DNA of 64,000 bases, taken from positions 1 to 64,000 of the forward strand of contig CAZIUE010000013.1 of NCBI GenBank assembly GCA_964542535.1. Direction: 5' to 3'. Positions 40,823 through 49,499 of the stretch are shown here, in pieces; the stretch's first letter is position 1; each line of letters begins with the position of its first letter. The position numbers were made by a program, and so were the translations under genes. This stretch comes from Pseudopelobacter sp964542535 (GTDB lineage: Bacteria; Desulfobacterota; Desulfuromonadia; Geobacterales; Pseudopelobacteraceae). The notes beneath the pieces are model-generated. The model was not told where the DNA came from, did no database searches, and was given only the letters and a program-made list of their open reading frames with translations.

Positions 40823-40850
40823 TTGAAATATTTCGACTTTGTTCTATACT
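40823..40850 (+). promoter_or_regulatory. Sigma-70 promoter for the DUF948/YtxH pair
   Basis: TTGAAA (40823-40828), 16-base spacer, TATACT (40845-40850), 43 bases before the DUF948 gene. Confidence 0.6.
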
Positions 40851-40893
40851 CGGCGCAAGGTTCGCTGTGTAAGCGTATGGGGAGGGGCCGTTT

Positions 40894-41289
40894 ATGACCT
40901 ATGTCGGGATCGCACTTATTATTGTTGCTGTCGCCTTCTGCGTCCTTGTGCTGACGCTGATACCGACGATCGTTGCCGTGAAGCGGACGGCCGACTCGGT
41001 AAGCGCCTTGCATGACGTGGTTCAGCAGGAATTAAAGCCCACTATCAGGGAGCTGGCAGCGGTTCTGGCCGAAATGCGCACGATAAGCAGTGGTATTGCC
41101 GAGCATACCGATGATGTAAGGTGTTTCATGTCGTCTCTGGGGGAAACCGGTGCCAATCTGCATAGAATCAACCGCACGGTCGGCGTTGCCGCTGGCGTGC
41201 TTACTACCACATCTGCCTGGGTAACCGGGGCCAGGGTGGCGGGAAAATATGCGCTTGAACGCTATCTCACAAAACGGGGAGGAAACTGA
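40894..41289 (+). CDS. DUF948-domain membrane protein
   Basis: A 131-residue protein with one N-terminal membrane segment (about 4-27) followed by a long amphipathic helix of the DUF948 type (VKRTADSVSALHDVVQQELK... AEMRTISSGIAEHTDDVR). It is two bases from the YtxH gene; DUF948-YtxH pairs are common in Gram-positive and delta-proteobacterial genomes and are thought to respond to general stress. Confidence 0.8.
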   Translation: MTYVGIALIIVAVAFCVLVLTLIPTIVAVKRTADSVSALHDVVQQELKPTIRELAAVLAEMRTISSGIAEHTDDVRCFMSSLGETGANLHRINRTVGVAAGVLTTTSAWVTGARVAGKYALERYLTKRGGN

Positions 41290-41291
41290 TT

Positions 41292-41603
41292 ATGTCAGAC
41301 GAAAAAGGAGTTCCCGCAGGAACCGTATTGGTATCTTTTATGGCTGGCGCGGCGATCGGCGCAGGGCTCGCGCTTTTGCTCGCTCCCAAGAGTGGGTCTG
41401 AAATGAGAGAGACCATTGCGGACTTTACCGAGGATGCCGTGGACAAGATCAGGGAATATGCCAAGGACGCCCAGGAAAAGATCAAGACCGCCATCGATGA
41501 GGGCAAGGAAACCCTGAGCGAGAAAAAGACCATACTGAGTTCAGCAATTGAGGCTGGACGCGAGGCGATGCAGAAGGAGAAGGAACAGGGCGCATCGCTG
41601 TAG
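41292..41603 (+). CDS. YtxH-domain protein
   Basis: A 103-residue protein with a Gly/Ala-rich membrane segment (about 7-28) then PKSGSEMRETI and a long charged helix (EYAKDAQEKIKTAIDEGKET). It is the paralogue of the gene at 37713-37955 and is co-transcribed with the DUF948 gene. Confidence 0.85.
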   Translation: MSDEKGVPAGTVLVSFMAGAAIGAGLALLLAPKSGSEMRETIADFTEDAVDKIREYAKDAQEKIKTAIDEGKETLSEKKTILSSAIEAGREAMQKEKEQGASL

Positions 41604-41630
41604 TACATGAACAAGAGGCACGATCATTCT

Positions 41631-41660
41631 AAAGCCCACTTTCGGTGGGCTTTAGTTTTT
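41631..41660 (+). terminator. Terminator after the DUF948/YtxH pair
   Basis: AAAGCCCAC (41631-41639) pairs perfectly with GTGGGCTTT (41645-41653), followed by AGTTTTT. Confidence 0.9.
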
Positions 41661-41806
41661 CGGAGTGTTGCATCCAGGAGGTCATGGAGCGTACGGTTCC
41701 GCGGGGTGGTGGCTGGTTGCCGAAACTTCTGCCCGAATGAAGGCCGTTGTGCGGACTATGTCGCTGTATGCAGTATAACTCGCTGATTTTAAAGCTTTCT
41801 CCGGGA

Positions 41807-41835
41807 TTGACTTTCGCGGGTAACTCCGTTATGAT
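41807..41835 (+). promoter_or_regulatory. Sigma-70 promoter overlapping the transglycosylase start
   Basis: TTGACT (41807-41812), 17-base spacer, TATGAT (41830-41835). Transcription would start near 41842, almost at the ATG at 41844. Confidence 0.6.
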
Positions 41836-41843
41836 TTTGCGCA

Positions 41844-43547
41844 ATGTTCCCCATCTCGAAAATGACATCACTCGTTCTCGCGGGCATACTGTGCCAGCCC
41901 TTGCCGTGTCTGGCGATCGAGCACTCCCAGTCTTTGCTGTCCGAGCTGAGCCGCTCGACAACCTCTCGTCCGTCCCGTGGTGACGCGACTGGCCTTGTAT
42001 CCCCGGCAGAGCGCCAGGGTGATGATGTGCCCGGTCTGGTGTCCGAGCTGTTCTCTCTGGAAGAGATCAGGGGCAAGGCAGCTGAGAGCGGCGAACTTGA
42101 ACTGCCGGACATTGATCTCCCCCTCTCTGACATTCCCCTGACGCTGAATAACAGGGTCGAGTCTTTCCTCTACTACTTCCAGACCAGGGGCAAGTCCTCT
42201 TTTTCGCGTTGGCTCTCGCGCTCTTCACGTTATATTCCGATGATGAAGGACATTCTCAAGAGCAAGGGGTTGCCCGAAGACCTTGTCTATGTGGCCATGA
42301 TCGAAAGTGGCTTTCATCTTCAGGCCTGCTCCTGGGCCAATGCAGTTGGCCCCTGGCAGTTCATTTCAGAGACCGGTCGGCGTTATTCTCTGCGTATCGA
42401 CCAGTGGGTGGATGAGCGCAAGGACCCGGTCAAGGCAACGACCGCCGCAGCCCTTTATCTGAAGGAACTGTACGGGATGTTCAAGGGCGACTGGTATCTG
42501 GCTGCCGCCGGCTACAATGCCGGCGAGAACAAGATCCTGCGCGCCATTGATATGTATAACACGAATGATTTCTGGGAGCTTTCCCGCGGTTCGTATCTCA
42601 AACGCGAAACCAAGGATTACGTTCCCAAGCTGCTGGCGGCGGCTATCATCGCAAAAGAGCCTGCTCGGTACGGTTTTTACGATGTCGCCTATCTGCCGCC
42701 GATCGAATTCGATACGGTCTCCGTCCCGAGCCGTCTCGATCTCGAACTGGCGGCCCGGCTCACCGGCACGAGCTACCAGGCCATCAAGGAGCTCAATCCC
42801 GATCTGCGTCACTGGTGCACCCCTCCCAACTACCCGGACTACGTCCTGAAGCTTCCTAAAGGCACCAGACAACGCTTCGAGGCTGGTCTTGCTGCGATCC
42901 CCATAGACCAGCGTTTCACCGAAAAGCCGCTTTATACCCGTTATCAGGCTCGCGAACAGGATTCTCTGGACTCCGTAGCCCGCCGGTTCGATGTTTCTAC
43001 GGATGCCCTGACTCAATTGAACGGATTCTCCCGATCGAGCCGTGTTGCAGGGAAATCGCTGATCGTGCCGGCCAAACAGACGGTCGATTTCAAACGTGAA
43101 GGCCGGATGGCATCGGCCGGGGGAGTTGGGGACGTTGTGTATACGAAGTACCGCGTTGCCAAGAAAAGCGATACGCTTGCATCGGTCGCCCGCCGCTTTC
43201 ATGTTTCGCCCCAAGCCCTGCTGCAATTGAACGGGCTTTCGAAAAAGAGCCCCATCTTTGGCAGGTCCCTGATCATTCCGGTGACGCAGAAAGTCGCCTC
43301 AGTGCAATCCGCGCGGGGCACCTCTGCAACGAAACGTACCCTCAAGGGCACCTATGCCAGGTATCATGTCGTGAAAAAGGGGGATACTCTGGAGTCCATT
43401 GCCCGTAAATTCAAGGTTTCCGCCCGACTCATTTCGACGTGGAACAACCTCAAGGGTAAGATAGCCCTCAAGCCGGGACGGCGGATCATCGTTGCCCTGT
43501 TCACCGAGAAGAACGGAGAGATGATTCCCGTTGCCAGCAAAGGCTGA
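41844..43547 (+). CDS. mltD: MltD-like lytic transglycosylase with three LysM domains
   Basis: A 567-residue exported enzyme that cleaves peptidoglycan glycan strands. Signal peptide about 1-24 (positive charge K6, cleavage near CLA-IEH); SLT domain about 105-240 with catalytic Glu in AMIESGF (E154) and GPWQF, YNAGENKI motifs; three LysM units (about 370-410, 430-475, 505-555; for example YHVVKKGDTLESIARKFKVS). The start at 41844 keeps the basic n-region, but no ribosome site precedes it. An ATG at 41862 would give a weak signal peptide. Confidence 0.88.
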   Translation: MFPISKMTSLVLAGILCQPLPCLAIEHSQSLLSELSRSTTSRPSRGDATGLVSPAERQGDDVPGLVSELFSLEEIRGKAAESGELELPDIDLPLSDIPLTLNNRVESFLYYFQTRGKSSFSRWLSRSSRYIPMMKDILKSKGLPEDLVYVAMIESGFHLQACSWANAVGPWQFISETGRRYSLRIDQWVDERKDPVKATTAAALYLKELYGMFKGDWYLAAAGYNAGENKILRAIDMYNTNDFWELSRGSYLKRETKDYVPKLLAAAIIAKEPARYGFYDVAYLPPIEFDTVSVPSRLDLELAARLTGTSYQAIKELNPDLRHWCTPPNYPDYVLKLPKGTRQRFEAGLAAIPIDQRFTEKPLYTRYQAREQDSLDSVARRFDVSTDALTQLNGFSRSSRVAGKSLIVPAKQTVDFKREGRMASAGGVGDVVYTKYRVAKKSDTLASVARRFHVSPQALLQLNGLSKKSPIFGRSLIIPVTQKVASVQSARGTSATKRTLKGTYARYHVVKKGDTLESIARKFKVSARLISTWNNLKGKIALKPGRRIIVALFTEKNGEMIPVASKG

Positions 43548-43590
43548 CCCTGTCGCTACCCGCATCTGACGTACTGAAAGGAAGGGACTG

Positions 43591-44325
43591 ATGTACAACA
43601 TTCTTATCGCGGCTGGATCTGCCCTTATACTGCTGGTGATACTGCTTGCGGGATTCCAGCTTGCGTGGTGGAGCGCGCTTCTGATGGCGTTGGCCCTGTT
43701 TTCCATCGTTTATGTACTGTTGGTGCGCCTGATCATGAAGAAAGTCATGGCGGCCATCGAAGCTGCCGGCAAAGACCTGCAGGCCCAGCGTTTCGAAAAA
43801 GCCATTCGCGGACTGAAGGAAACCCTCAGGTACGGCAAGTGGCAGATCTACGTTGAGGGGCAGCTCAACTCCCAGATCGGCTCGATCTATTATATCAGGC
43901 GGGATTTCGCCAATGCTTTCCCCTATCTTGAAAAATCGTTCTTCAAAAACTGGTCGTCCATGGCCATGCTGGCCATCTGCTACATGAAGCGCCAGAAGAA
44001 GGATCTGATGATCCGTACCTTTGAAAAGGCGGTCCAGTGGAGCCCGAAGGAGCACCTGCTGTGGAACGTCTATGCGTACTGTCTCAGCGAGTGCGACGAG
44101 ACGGTCAAGGCTAAAGAGGTTCTGGAGAAAGGGCTCAAGAAGCTGCCCGACAACCTTCAGATCAAGGAGAACCTTGAGTGTTTGGCTCAGGGGAAGAAGA
44201 TGAAGATGCGTGGCTATGGCGACTCCTGGTTTCAGTTCCATCTTGAGAGCGCTGCCGCGGTTCAGAAGCACCAGATGGCGGCCATGGGTGGTCGCATGCC
44301 GCGACGAAGGGTGGTCAGGAAGTAG
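43591..44325 (+). CDS. TPR-like protein with two N-terminal membrane helices
   Basis: A 244-residue protein: two membrane segments (about 4-22 and 26-47), then tetratricopeptide-like helical repeats (FEKAIRGLKETLRYGKWQIY, FANAFPYLEKSFFKNWSSMA, IRTFEKAVQWSPKEHLLWNV, KAKEVLEKGLKKLPDNLQIK), ending in a basic tail (MPRRRVVRK). No catalytic motif. It follows the transglycosylase gene by 43 bases and may scaffold an envelope complex. Confidence 0.75.
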   Translation: MYNILIAAGSALILLVILLAGFQLAWWSALLMALALFSIVYVLLVRLIMKKVMAAIEAAGKDLQAQRFEKAIRGLKETLRYGKWQIYVEGQLNSQIGSIYYIRRDFANAFPYLEKSFFKNWSSMAMLAICYMKRQKKDLMIRTFEKAVQWSPKEHLLWNVYAYCLSECDETVKAKEVLEKGLKKLPDNLQIKENLECLAQGKKMKMRGYGDSWFQFHLESAAAVQKHQMAAMGGRMPRRRVVRK

Positions 44326-44366
44326 AGACCGATGACGTTCTTGGCGTCCCGTTGCCTTAAGACGCG

Positions 44367-44396
44367 TGAACGGCTTTCCGCCAGGAAGGCCGTTCA
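44367..44396 (+). terminator. Terminator-like hairpin after the TPR gene
   Basis: A 13-bp perfect stem (44367-44379 with 44384-44396) followed by TATTTG; the T-run is weak. Confidence 0.6.
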
Positions 44397-44441
44397 TATT
44401 TGTACGCAGATGGGGTCAACATGGTGAGAAGTTTCTACATA

Positions 44442-44476
44442 TAAAAGGGCTTGCGGCGAAAGCCGTAAGCCCTTTG
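44442..44476 (-). terminator. Terminator of the tRNA-Ala transcript
   Basis: AAAGGGCTTGCGGC pairs with GCCGTAAGCCCTTT around a GAAA tetraloop (one mismatch). Read on the minus strand the stem ends in a T-run (CCCTTTTATA), five bases after the tRNA 3' end. Confidence 0.85.
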
Positions 44477-44480
44477 TGTT

Positions 44481-44556
44481 TGGTGGAGATGAACGGGATC
44501 GAACCGTCGACCTATGCGTTGCGAACGCATCGCTCTCCCAGCTGAGCTACATCCCC
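44481..44556 (-). tRNA. tRNA-Ala (anticodon CGC)
   Basis: A 76-base cloverleaf with encoded CCA. The acceptor stem is GGGGATG with CATCTCC; the D arm contains AGCTCAGCTGGGAGAGC; the anticodon stem ATGCG/CGCAT encloses the loop TTCGCAA, giving anticodon CGC (codon GCG); the T arm has GGTTCGATCCC. It lies 13 bases downstream of a histidine kinase stop codon on the same strand, so it is either co-transcribed with that gene or driven from a promoter inside it. Confidence 0.95.
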
Positions 44557-44569
44557 ATATTATCGCTAC

Positions 44570-45943
44570 CTACATAAGTGGCAGGGTCAGCGTGAAAACC
44601 GCCCCCTGTTCCCCGTTGCGTGCCTCGATGGAACCGTTATGGTTCAAGAGGATGCGCTTCACGATGGCAAGCCCCAAACCGCTTCCCTGTGGTTTGGTGG
44701 TGAAAAACGGATCAAAGATCCTGGGCAGCATGTCGGGATGGATGCCGCCACCAGTGTCGCTAATGCTAACAATTACAGAGTTTTTGTCAAGATATTCTTT
44801 CCGTAAACTGATTTCCAGAATACCTCCACCGGTCATGCATTCGCAGGCATTCAGGATCAGGTTGAGAAAGACCTGCTTCAGCTGGTGAGGTTCCCCCAGT
44901 ACGGTCCAGGGGCCGCCGTGCAGCGAGGTCTTCAGGAGAACATGGTTCTCCTCCAGAGGGGGGCTGCAGATGTCCATGCACTCATCCAGAATCTGCACCA
45001 GATCACATTCCTGGTAGTCGAAGCAAACCATCGGCTTGCTGGTAAAACTGAGGATGTCGGTCAGCAGCCGCTCCAGCCGGCAGACTTCCTTGCTGATGAT
45101 GTCGGCGTAACGGTGTTCGGCGGATTCGGAGGGCAGGTTCTTGATCAGCCGCCGTGAAAAGCCCCCTATGGTGATAAGCGGATTTTTTAGTTCGTGAGCA
45201 AGTTTGGCCGCCATTTCGCCCACGGCGGCCAGGCGTTCACCGCGTATCAGGCGCTCTCGGGCATCGCGCAGGTTCGCGTGGGCCTCTTCGACGCGGTTGT
45301 AGAGCATGGAGTTTTCCACGGCCATACCGGCCTGATTGGCGAACAGCTTCAGGAAGTGTAGGTCTTCCAGGGACATGCTGAGGCCGGAGCCGGCATTGTC
45401 CACCGCGATCATGCCCAGATTCTTGTCCCGCGCCATAAGCGGCACGGCCGCAAAGGAGGTCACTCCCAACTCGTCGATGGCCCGGCAGGCCTGGCACCCC
45501 TCGTGTTCCAGTTCTTCGGCATGGAAGAGTGCGTTGTCTACCATAACCTTGCCGATGATCCGGCAGCTTCCATCGATATCGATGCGGGTGGCCCGTACCA
45601 GGTTGCAGAAATCCGTTGACCGCTGGCGGGCGATCTCCTGGTCACTGATGTCCCAGCGGTTGGTGAGCGGGTTGCCTTCGTCGCCCACCAGCAGGCGCTC
45701 ACAGGTCTCATGGGTGACGCCCAGCATTCCCTGAAGGGTGCGGGATTTGTCGTTGTGCAGAAAGAGCATGGCCCGCTGGAAGAGTGGAGCAGGCCCGGAT
45801 GTCAGTGCGGTGAGAATCAGGTGGATGAGCTTGTTGAGGCGGATGGTGGATAACAGGGTGTTGCTGAGCTGGTACAGCAGGGCCAGTTCTTTGAGCTTCT
45901 TGTCCGTTATGTCGCCGTTGGGAGTGCTGTGCGGGTCTTCCAT
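44570..45943 (-). CDS. GAF-domain sensor histidine kinase
   Basis: A 457-residue cytoplasmic kinase. A GAF-like domain (about 30-215) with several Cys (CERL, CNLV, CQACRA) could sense redox or a ligand. A helical linker leads to the H-box LAHELKNPL (His 250) and HATPase motifs NLILNACE, DTGGGI, DPFFTTK and GSGLGLAIV. The ATG at 45943 has only a weak upstream GGAC; the frame extending to 46159 overlaps dksA and is rejected. No cognate receiver is adjacent. Confidence 0.9.
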   Translation of the reverse strand: MEDPHSTPNGDITDKKLKELALLYQLSNTLLSTIRLNKLIHLILTALTSGPAPLFQRAMLFLHNDKSRTLQGMLGVTHETCERLLVGDEGNPLTNRWDISDQEIARQRSTDFCNLVRATRIDIDGSCRIIGKVMVDNALFHAEELEHEGCQACRAIDELGVTSFAAVPLMARDKNLGMIAVDNAGSGLSMSLEDLHFLKLFANQAGMAVENSMLYNRVEEAHANLRDARERLIRGERLAAVGEMAAKLAHELKNPLITIGGFSRRLIKNLPSESAEHRYADIISKEVCRLERLLTDILSFTSKPMVCFDYQECDLVQILDECMDICSPPLEENHVLLKTSLHGGPWTVLGEPHQLKQVFLNLILNACECMTGGGILEISLRKEYLDKNSVIVSISDTGGGIHPDMLPRIFDPFFTTKPQGSGLGLAIVKRILLNHNGSIEARNGEQGAVFTLTLPLM

Positions 45944-45980
45944 GCGCTGTCCGATGCAGAGGCACGAGGCAATCAAGGGG

Positions 45981-46337
45981 CTAAGGTCGTTTTTCCTTCT
46001 TTTCCGCCTCCAGCTTGCAGTTGATGCAGAGCGTGGTGACCGGACGCACCTTGAGACGCGCTTCACCGATCTCGTCACCGCATTCTTCGCAGATCCCGAA
46101 CTCTCCACTGTCGATCCGGCTGAGCGCCTCTTTGATTTTGTTGATAAGTTTACGCTCACGATCTCGGATGCGCAACTCGAAATTACGGTCCGATTCCTGG
46201 GTGGCCCGGTCAGTGGGGTCGGGAAAGTTGGACGAGTCGGCGGTCATTTCGGTTACGGTCTTGCCTGCCTCGCTCAGGAGGGTCTTCATCTCCTCCGTCA
46301 GAACGGTTCTGAAGTATTCCAGTTTTTTTGCTTCCAT
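45981..46337 (-). CDS. dksA: DksA/TraR-family RNA polymerase-binding regulator
   Basis: A 118-residue protein with the DksA layout: N-terminal helix, coiled coil with the PTDRATQESD tip region (41-50), and a four-Cys zinc finger (C83, C86, C104, C107). DksA works with ppGpp in the RNA polymerase secondary channel during the stringent response. It lies 37 bases upstream of the kinase gene and 75 bases downstream of radA. Confidence 0.93.
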   Translation of the reverse strand: MEAKKLEYFRTVLTEEMKTLLSEAGKTVTEMTADSSNFPDPTDRATQESDRNFELRIRDRERKLINKIKEALSRIDSGEFGICEECGDEIGEARLKVRPVTTLCINCKLEAEKKEKRP

Positions 46338-46412
46338 GGACTGCTCCTGATGTTTCTCGTAAATAGAGAGAGTCTAAAGATAACCACAGGTCAAGTCCAG
46401 AAAAAAATGGCC

Positions 46413-47759
46413 TCACTGCATCAGCAGCCGCATGGCCTCGTCCACCGAGGAGACCCCTTCCAGCCGGATTTTGCCCTGTTTGAGGCGCCTCAGGTTGCCG
46501 GCGGGGATGATGCAGGAGTGAAAGCCGAGCTTTTCGGCCTCGGCGATACGCTGTTCAGGCTGGGTGATTGCGCGGACCTCTCCTGCCAACCCCACCTCGC
46601 CCAGCACCACGGTCTGGGGCGGGATGATACGGTCCAGATGGCTGGAAGCCACCGCCATGATCATGGCCAGATCGGCGGCCGGTTCGTTCAGGCGGACGCC
46701 GCCGGCCGCATTGAGGAAGATGTCCAGCCCCGCCAGGTGCAGTCCAACCTTCTTTTCCAGCACCGCCACCAGTAGTGCCAGACGGTTGTGGTCCACGCCG
46801 ATGGTTGTTCGTCGCGGCACGGCGTAGGATGTCTGGGTAACCAGGGCCTGGAGTTCCACCAGGAGGGGGCGGCTCCCCTCCAGAGAGGCGGTCACCACCG
46901 AGCCGGACGCCCCGAGGGGGCGTTCGGAGAGGAACAGCTCGGAAGGATTGTCCACGCCAATCAGTCCCTCCTGCTTCATCTCGAACACGCCGATCTCGTT
47001 GGTTGACCCGAAGCGGTTCTTGACCGCCCGCAGGATGCGGAACGGATGGCTGCCGTCCCCCTCGAAGTAGAGTACCGTATCGACGATGTGCTCCAGCACC
47101 CGCGGACCGGCGATGGCACCGTCTTTGGTGACGTGGCCGACGATGAATACGGGAATGCCGAGTCCCTTTGCCAGGAGCATCAGCTTGCCGGCCGACTCCC
47201 GTACCTGGCTGACGCTGCCGGGCGCCGACTCCAGGCTGGAGGTCCAGACGGTCTGGATGGAGTCGATGACCATGACCCGCGGTTTCATGGAACTGGCATG
47301 GGCGATGATCGCCTCCAGGGAGTTTTCAGCCAGAATCAGCAGCTGTTTGTGCACCGCCCCCAGGCGCTCACCCCGCAACCGGGTCTGTGATGCCGACTCC
47401 TCGCCCGAAACGTACAGTACCTGGCCGGCAGAACCGGCCAGGTTGTGCATGGCTTGCAGCAGCAGAGTTGATTTGCCGATGCCCGGGTCGCCACCGATCA
47501 ACACCAGGGAACCGGGGACGATCCCCCCTCCCAGCACCCGGTCCAGCTCTCCCAGCTCGGATGCGATCCTGGTTTCAGTCTGAGGTGGAACGTCGCAGAT
47601 CGGCACCGGCCGGGAGTGCGTTCCGGCAGAGGTGCTCCGGTGGGTGGAGGGGGCCTCCTCGGTCATGCTGTTCCAGACACCGCAGTCGGGGCACTTGCCC
47701 AGCCATTTGGGGGACTGGCAGCCGCAGTTCTGGCAGGTAAAGACGGTTTTGACTTTCAT
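46413..47759 (-). CDS. radA: DNA repair protein RadA
   Basis: A 448-residue RecA-like helicase that aids branch migration in recombination. Zinc finger C9, C12, C23, C26; Walker A GGDPGIGKST (89-98); the RadA-specific KNRFG motif; and a Lon-protease-like C-terminal domain (from about residue 290, with LNAAGGVRLNEPAADLA). Full length for the family. Confidence 0.96.
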   Translation of the reverse strand: MKVKTVFTCQNCGCQSPKWLGKCPDCGVWNSMTEEAPSTHRSTSAGTHSRPVPICDVPPQTETRIASELGELDRVLGGGIVPGSLVLIGGDPGIGKSTLLLQAMHNLAGSAGQVLYVSGEESASQTRLRGERLGAVHKQLLILAENSLEAIIAHASSMKPRVMVIDSIQTVWTSSLESAPGSVSQVRESAGKLMLLAKGLGIPVFIVGHVTKDGAIAGPRVLEHIVDTVLYFEGDGSHPFRILRAVKNRFGSTNEIGVFEMKQEGLIGVDNPSELFLSERPLGASGSVVTASLEGSRPLLVELQALVTQTSYAVPRRTTIGVDHNRLALLVAVLEKKVGLHLAGLDIFLNAAGGVRLNEPAADLAMIMAVASSHLDRIIPPQTVVLGEVGLAGEVRAITQPEQRIAEAEKLGFHSCIIPAGNLRRLKQGKIRLEGVSSVDEAMRLLMQ

Positions 47760-47832
47760 GGGATATCCTTCGCCGCTGGAGCCTGGGCTCCGGAACAGGG
47801 CGGGATCGTTCCGGATACCCCGCCCGGGGGAA

Positions 47833-47860
47833 TTGACAGGTGCCGTTTTCGGTATATCAT
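47833..47860 (+). promoter_or_regulatory. Sigma-70 promoter for the HEAT/HD-GYP operon
   Basis: TTGACA (47833-47838), 16-base spacer, TATCAT (47855-47860), 37 bases before the HEAT-protein start. Confidence 0.65.
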
Positions 47861-47897
47861 TGCAGCCACATTATTGCCAGCATGCGAGGAATGAGCA

Positions 47898-49499
47898 ATG
47901 GATTCCAGCCGCCCCGGAACTCATCAGGAAGTCGGTGATGCCCTTGCCGTCGTCTACCGAACCGTACGGGCGTGGAAGTTTTATCCGCCCGGACACCCCA
48001 GCCGCGTCAGCGGCATCAGGCAGGCCCATGGCGTCATGCGGGCGCTTCTGGGCGGTGCCGCGCTTTCCCTTGTCTGCGGTCGTTCCGGATTCTCCCTGTC
48101 CGATGGCGAGTCGCTCAAAGACGGTACCCGCCTGTCCGCGACGCTCTCCTTCGAACTTTTCAGCAGGCGCGTTCGCAGGATAACGTTTCTGGCCGATCTT
48201 TTTTCCGAGGACCTGCTTACCTTGGTCAGGATCCTTGCCCGTGCGCCGGAAGACATCCAGCAGGCCGGCGGCGTGGAGCGGATCATGGCCGGCCATGGGG
48301 TGAGAACCATCTGGGTCAACGAACTGGATCTCGCCGCCATTCAGGCGCGACGTCGCAGCGTTGAGGCCAGCGGTATCGTCCCTCCAGGAGTTGACGAACT
48401 TGAGCTGAACGGCGGTTCTCTTCTTCCGGAGCGTCCTGAGCAGCCCACACCGCCTGTCCGGCGGCTCGGGCCGGAGGAGGAGCTGCAGGACCTGCTGGCC
48501 CGCCTGGGAGAAGCGCGGGACGATCAGTACCCGTTACTGGTGCGCCAGGCCATTGTTTGCTGCGATGTCCTGGCGGCGCGGAGTCTTCTGCCACCGGTGC
48601 TGCCGCTGGTGGAGCTTCTGTCGCTCCATGCCGACGACGTGGTGCGTGACAGAGCGAGATACGCCCGTTCCGGGCTGGAGCAGCTGTCCGGCATGGAGCC
48701 GCTGCTGTGTCATCTGCTGGAACAGGCGGGTGCGCTGGATGCCCTTTCTCCATCCGCCATGGCGGCCCTGCTCGGGGCGGCCGGCCAGCAGGCCATCGGG
48801 CGGGTGGTGGAGCAGCTGGCGGACAGCGACAGCCGGGCCAGGCGCAAGACCCTTGCCACCCTGCTGGTACGGACCGGAGAACGGGCCGTGCCGGCGATTA
48901 CGGCCAGGATGGCGGACCCGCGCTGGTTCGTGATCCGCAATCTGGCGGCCGTCCTGGGAGACATTGCCAGCCCCGTGGCCTTGCCGGTCCTGCGGGAGTG
49001 CCTGGGACACGAGGATACGCGGGTACGCAAGGAGGCGATCCGCGGCCTGGCGAAAATCGGTGGCCGGGATGCCGAGGTGGCCATCATCGCGCTCCTGGGA
49101 GGGGACGACCCGCTGCTGCTCCCCCAGGCGGTCGCCTCTCTGGGGGGGATGCGCAGCCGCCGGGCGGTGCCGACCCTGATGCAGATCGTCTGCGCCGAGG
49201 ATTTGTTCCTGAGGACTCTGCCCCTCAAGATCGATGCCTTGGCCGCCCTTGCCGTGATCGGCGACAGTTCCGTTGTTCCTCGCCTGCTGGAACTCTTGCG
49301 GCGGCGGCCTCTCATGGCCCGCAACCGTTGGACGGTGCTGAAGATCCATGTCGTCACCTGTCTTGCGGGGCTGAACGAGCCGCGCGCCCTGCCGGTGCTT
49401 CGCAAGCTGTCCCACGCCTCGGGAGAGCTGGGCCAGGCCTGCAACGTTGTCATCGGTTCCATGGAACGGAGGGGAGGCCAGAGCAGTGCCGTTGCTTGA
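47898..49499 (+). CDS. HEAT-repeat protein with signalling-type N-terminal domain
   Basis: A 533-residue soluble protein. Residues about 15-150 share a layout with the N terminus of the next protein (FYPPGHP near residue 29; LFSRRVRRITFLADLFSEDL; then an IWVNELD strand). From about residue 225 on it is built of HEAT-like helical repeats (LLVRTGERAVPAITARMADP, AAVLGDIASPVALPVLRECL, GLAKIGGRDAEVAIIALLGG), likely a protein-interaction surface. It overlaps the HD-GYP gene by 14 bases, so the two products are probably partners. Confidence 0.8.
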   Translation: MDSSRPGTHQEVGDALAVVYRTVRAWKFYPPGHPSRVSGIRQAHGVMRALLGGAALSLVCGRSGFSLSDGESLKDGTRLSATLSFELFSRRVRRITFLADLFSEDLLTLVRILARAPEDIQQAGGVERIMAGHGVRTIWVNELDLAAIQARRRSVEASGIVPPGVDELELNGGSLLPERPEQPTPPVRRLGPEEELQDLLARLGEARDDQYPLLVRQAIVCCDVLAARSLLPPVLPLVELLSLHADDVVRDRARYARSGLEQLSGMEPLLCHLLEQAGALDALSPSAMAALLGAAGQQAIGRVVEQLADSDSRARRKTLATLLVRTGERAVPAITARMADPRWFVIRNLAAVLGDIASPVALPVLRECLGHEDTRVRKEAIRGLAKIGGRDAEVAIIALLGGDDPLLLPQAVASLGGMRSRRAVPTLMQIVCAEDLFLRTLPLKIDALAALAVIGDSSVVPRLLELLRRRPLMARNRWTVLKIHVVTCLAGLNEPRALPVLRKLSHASGELGQACNVVIGSMERRGGQSSAVA

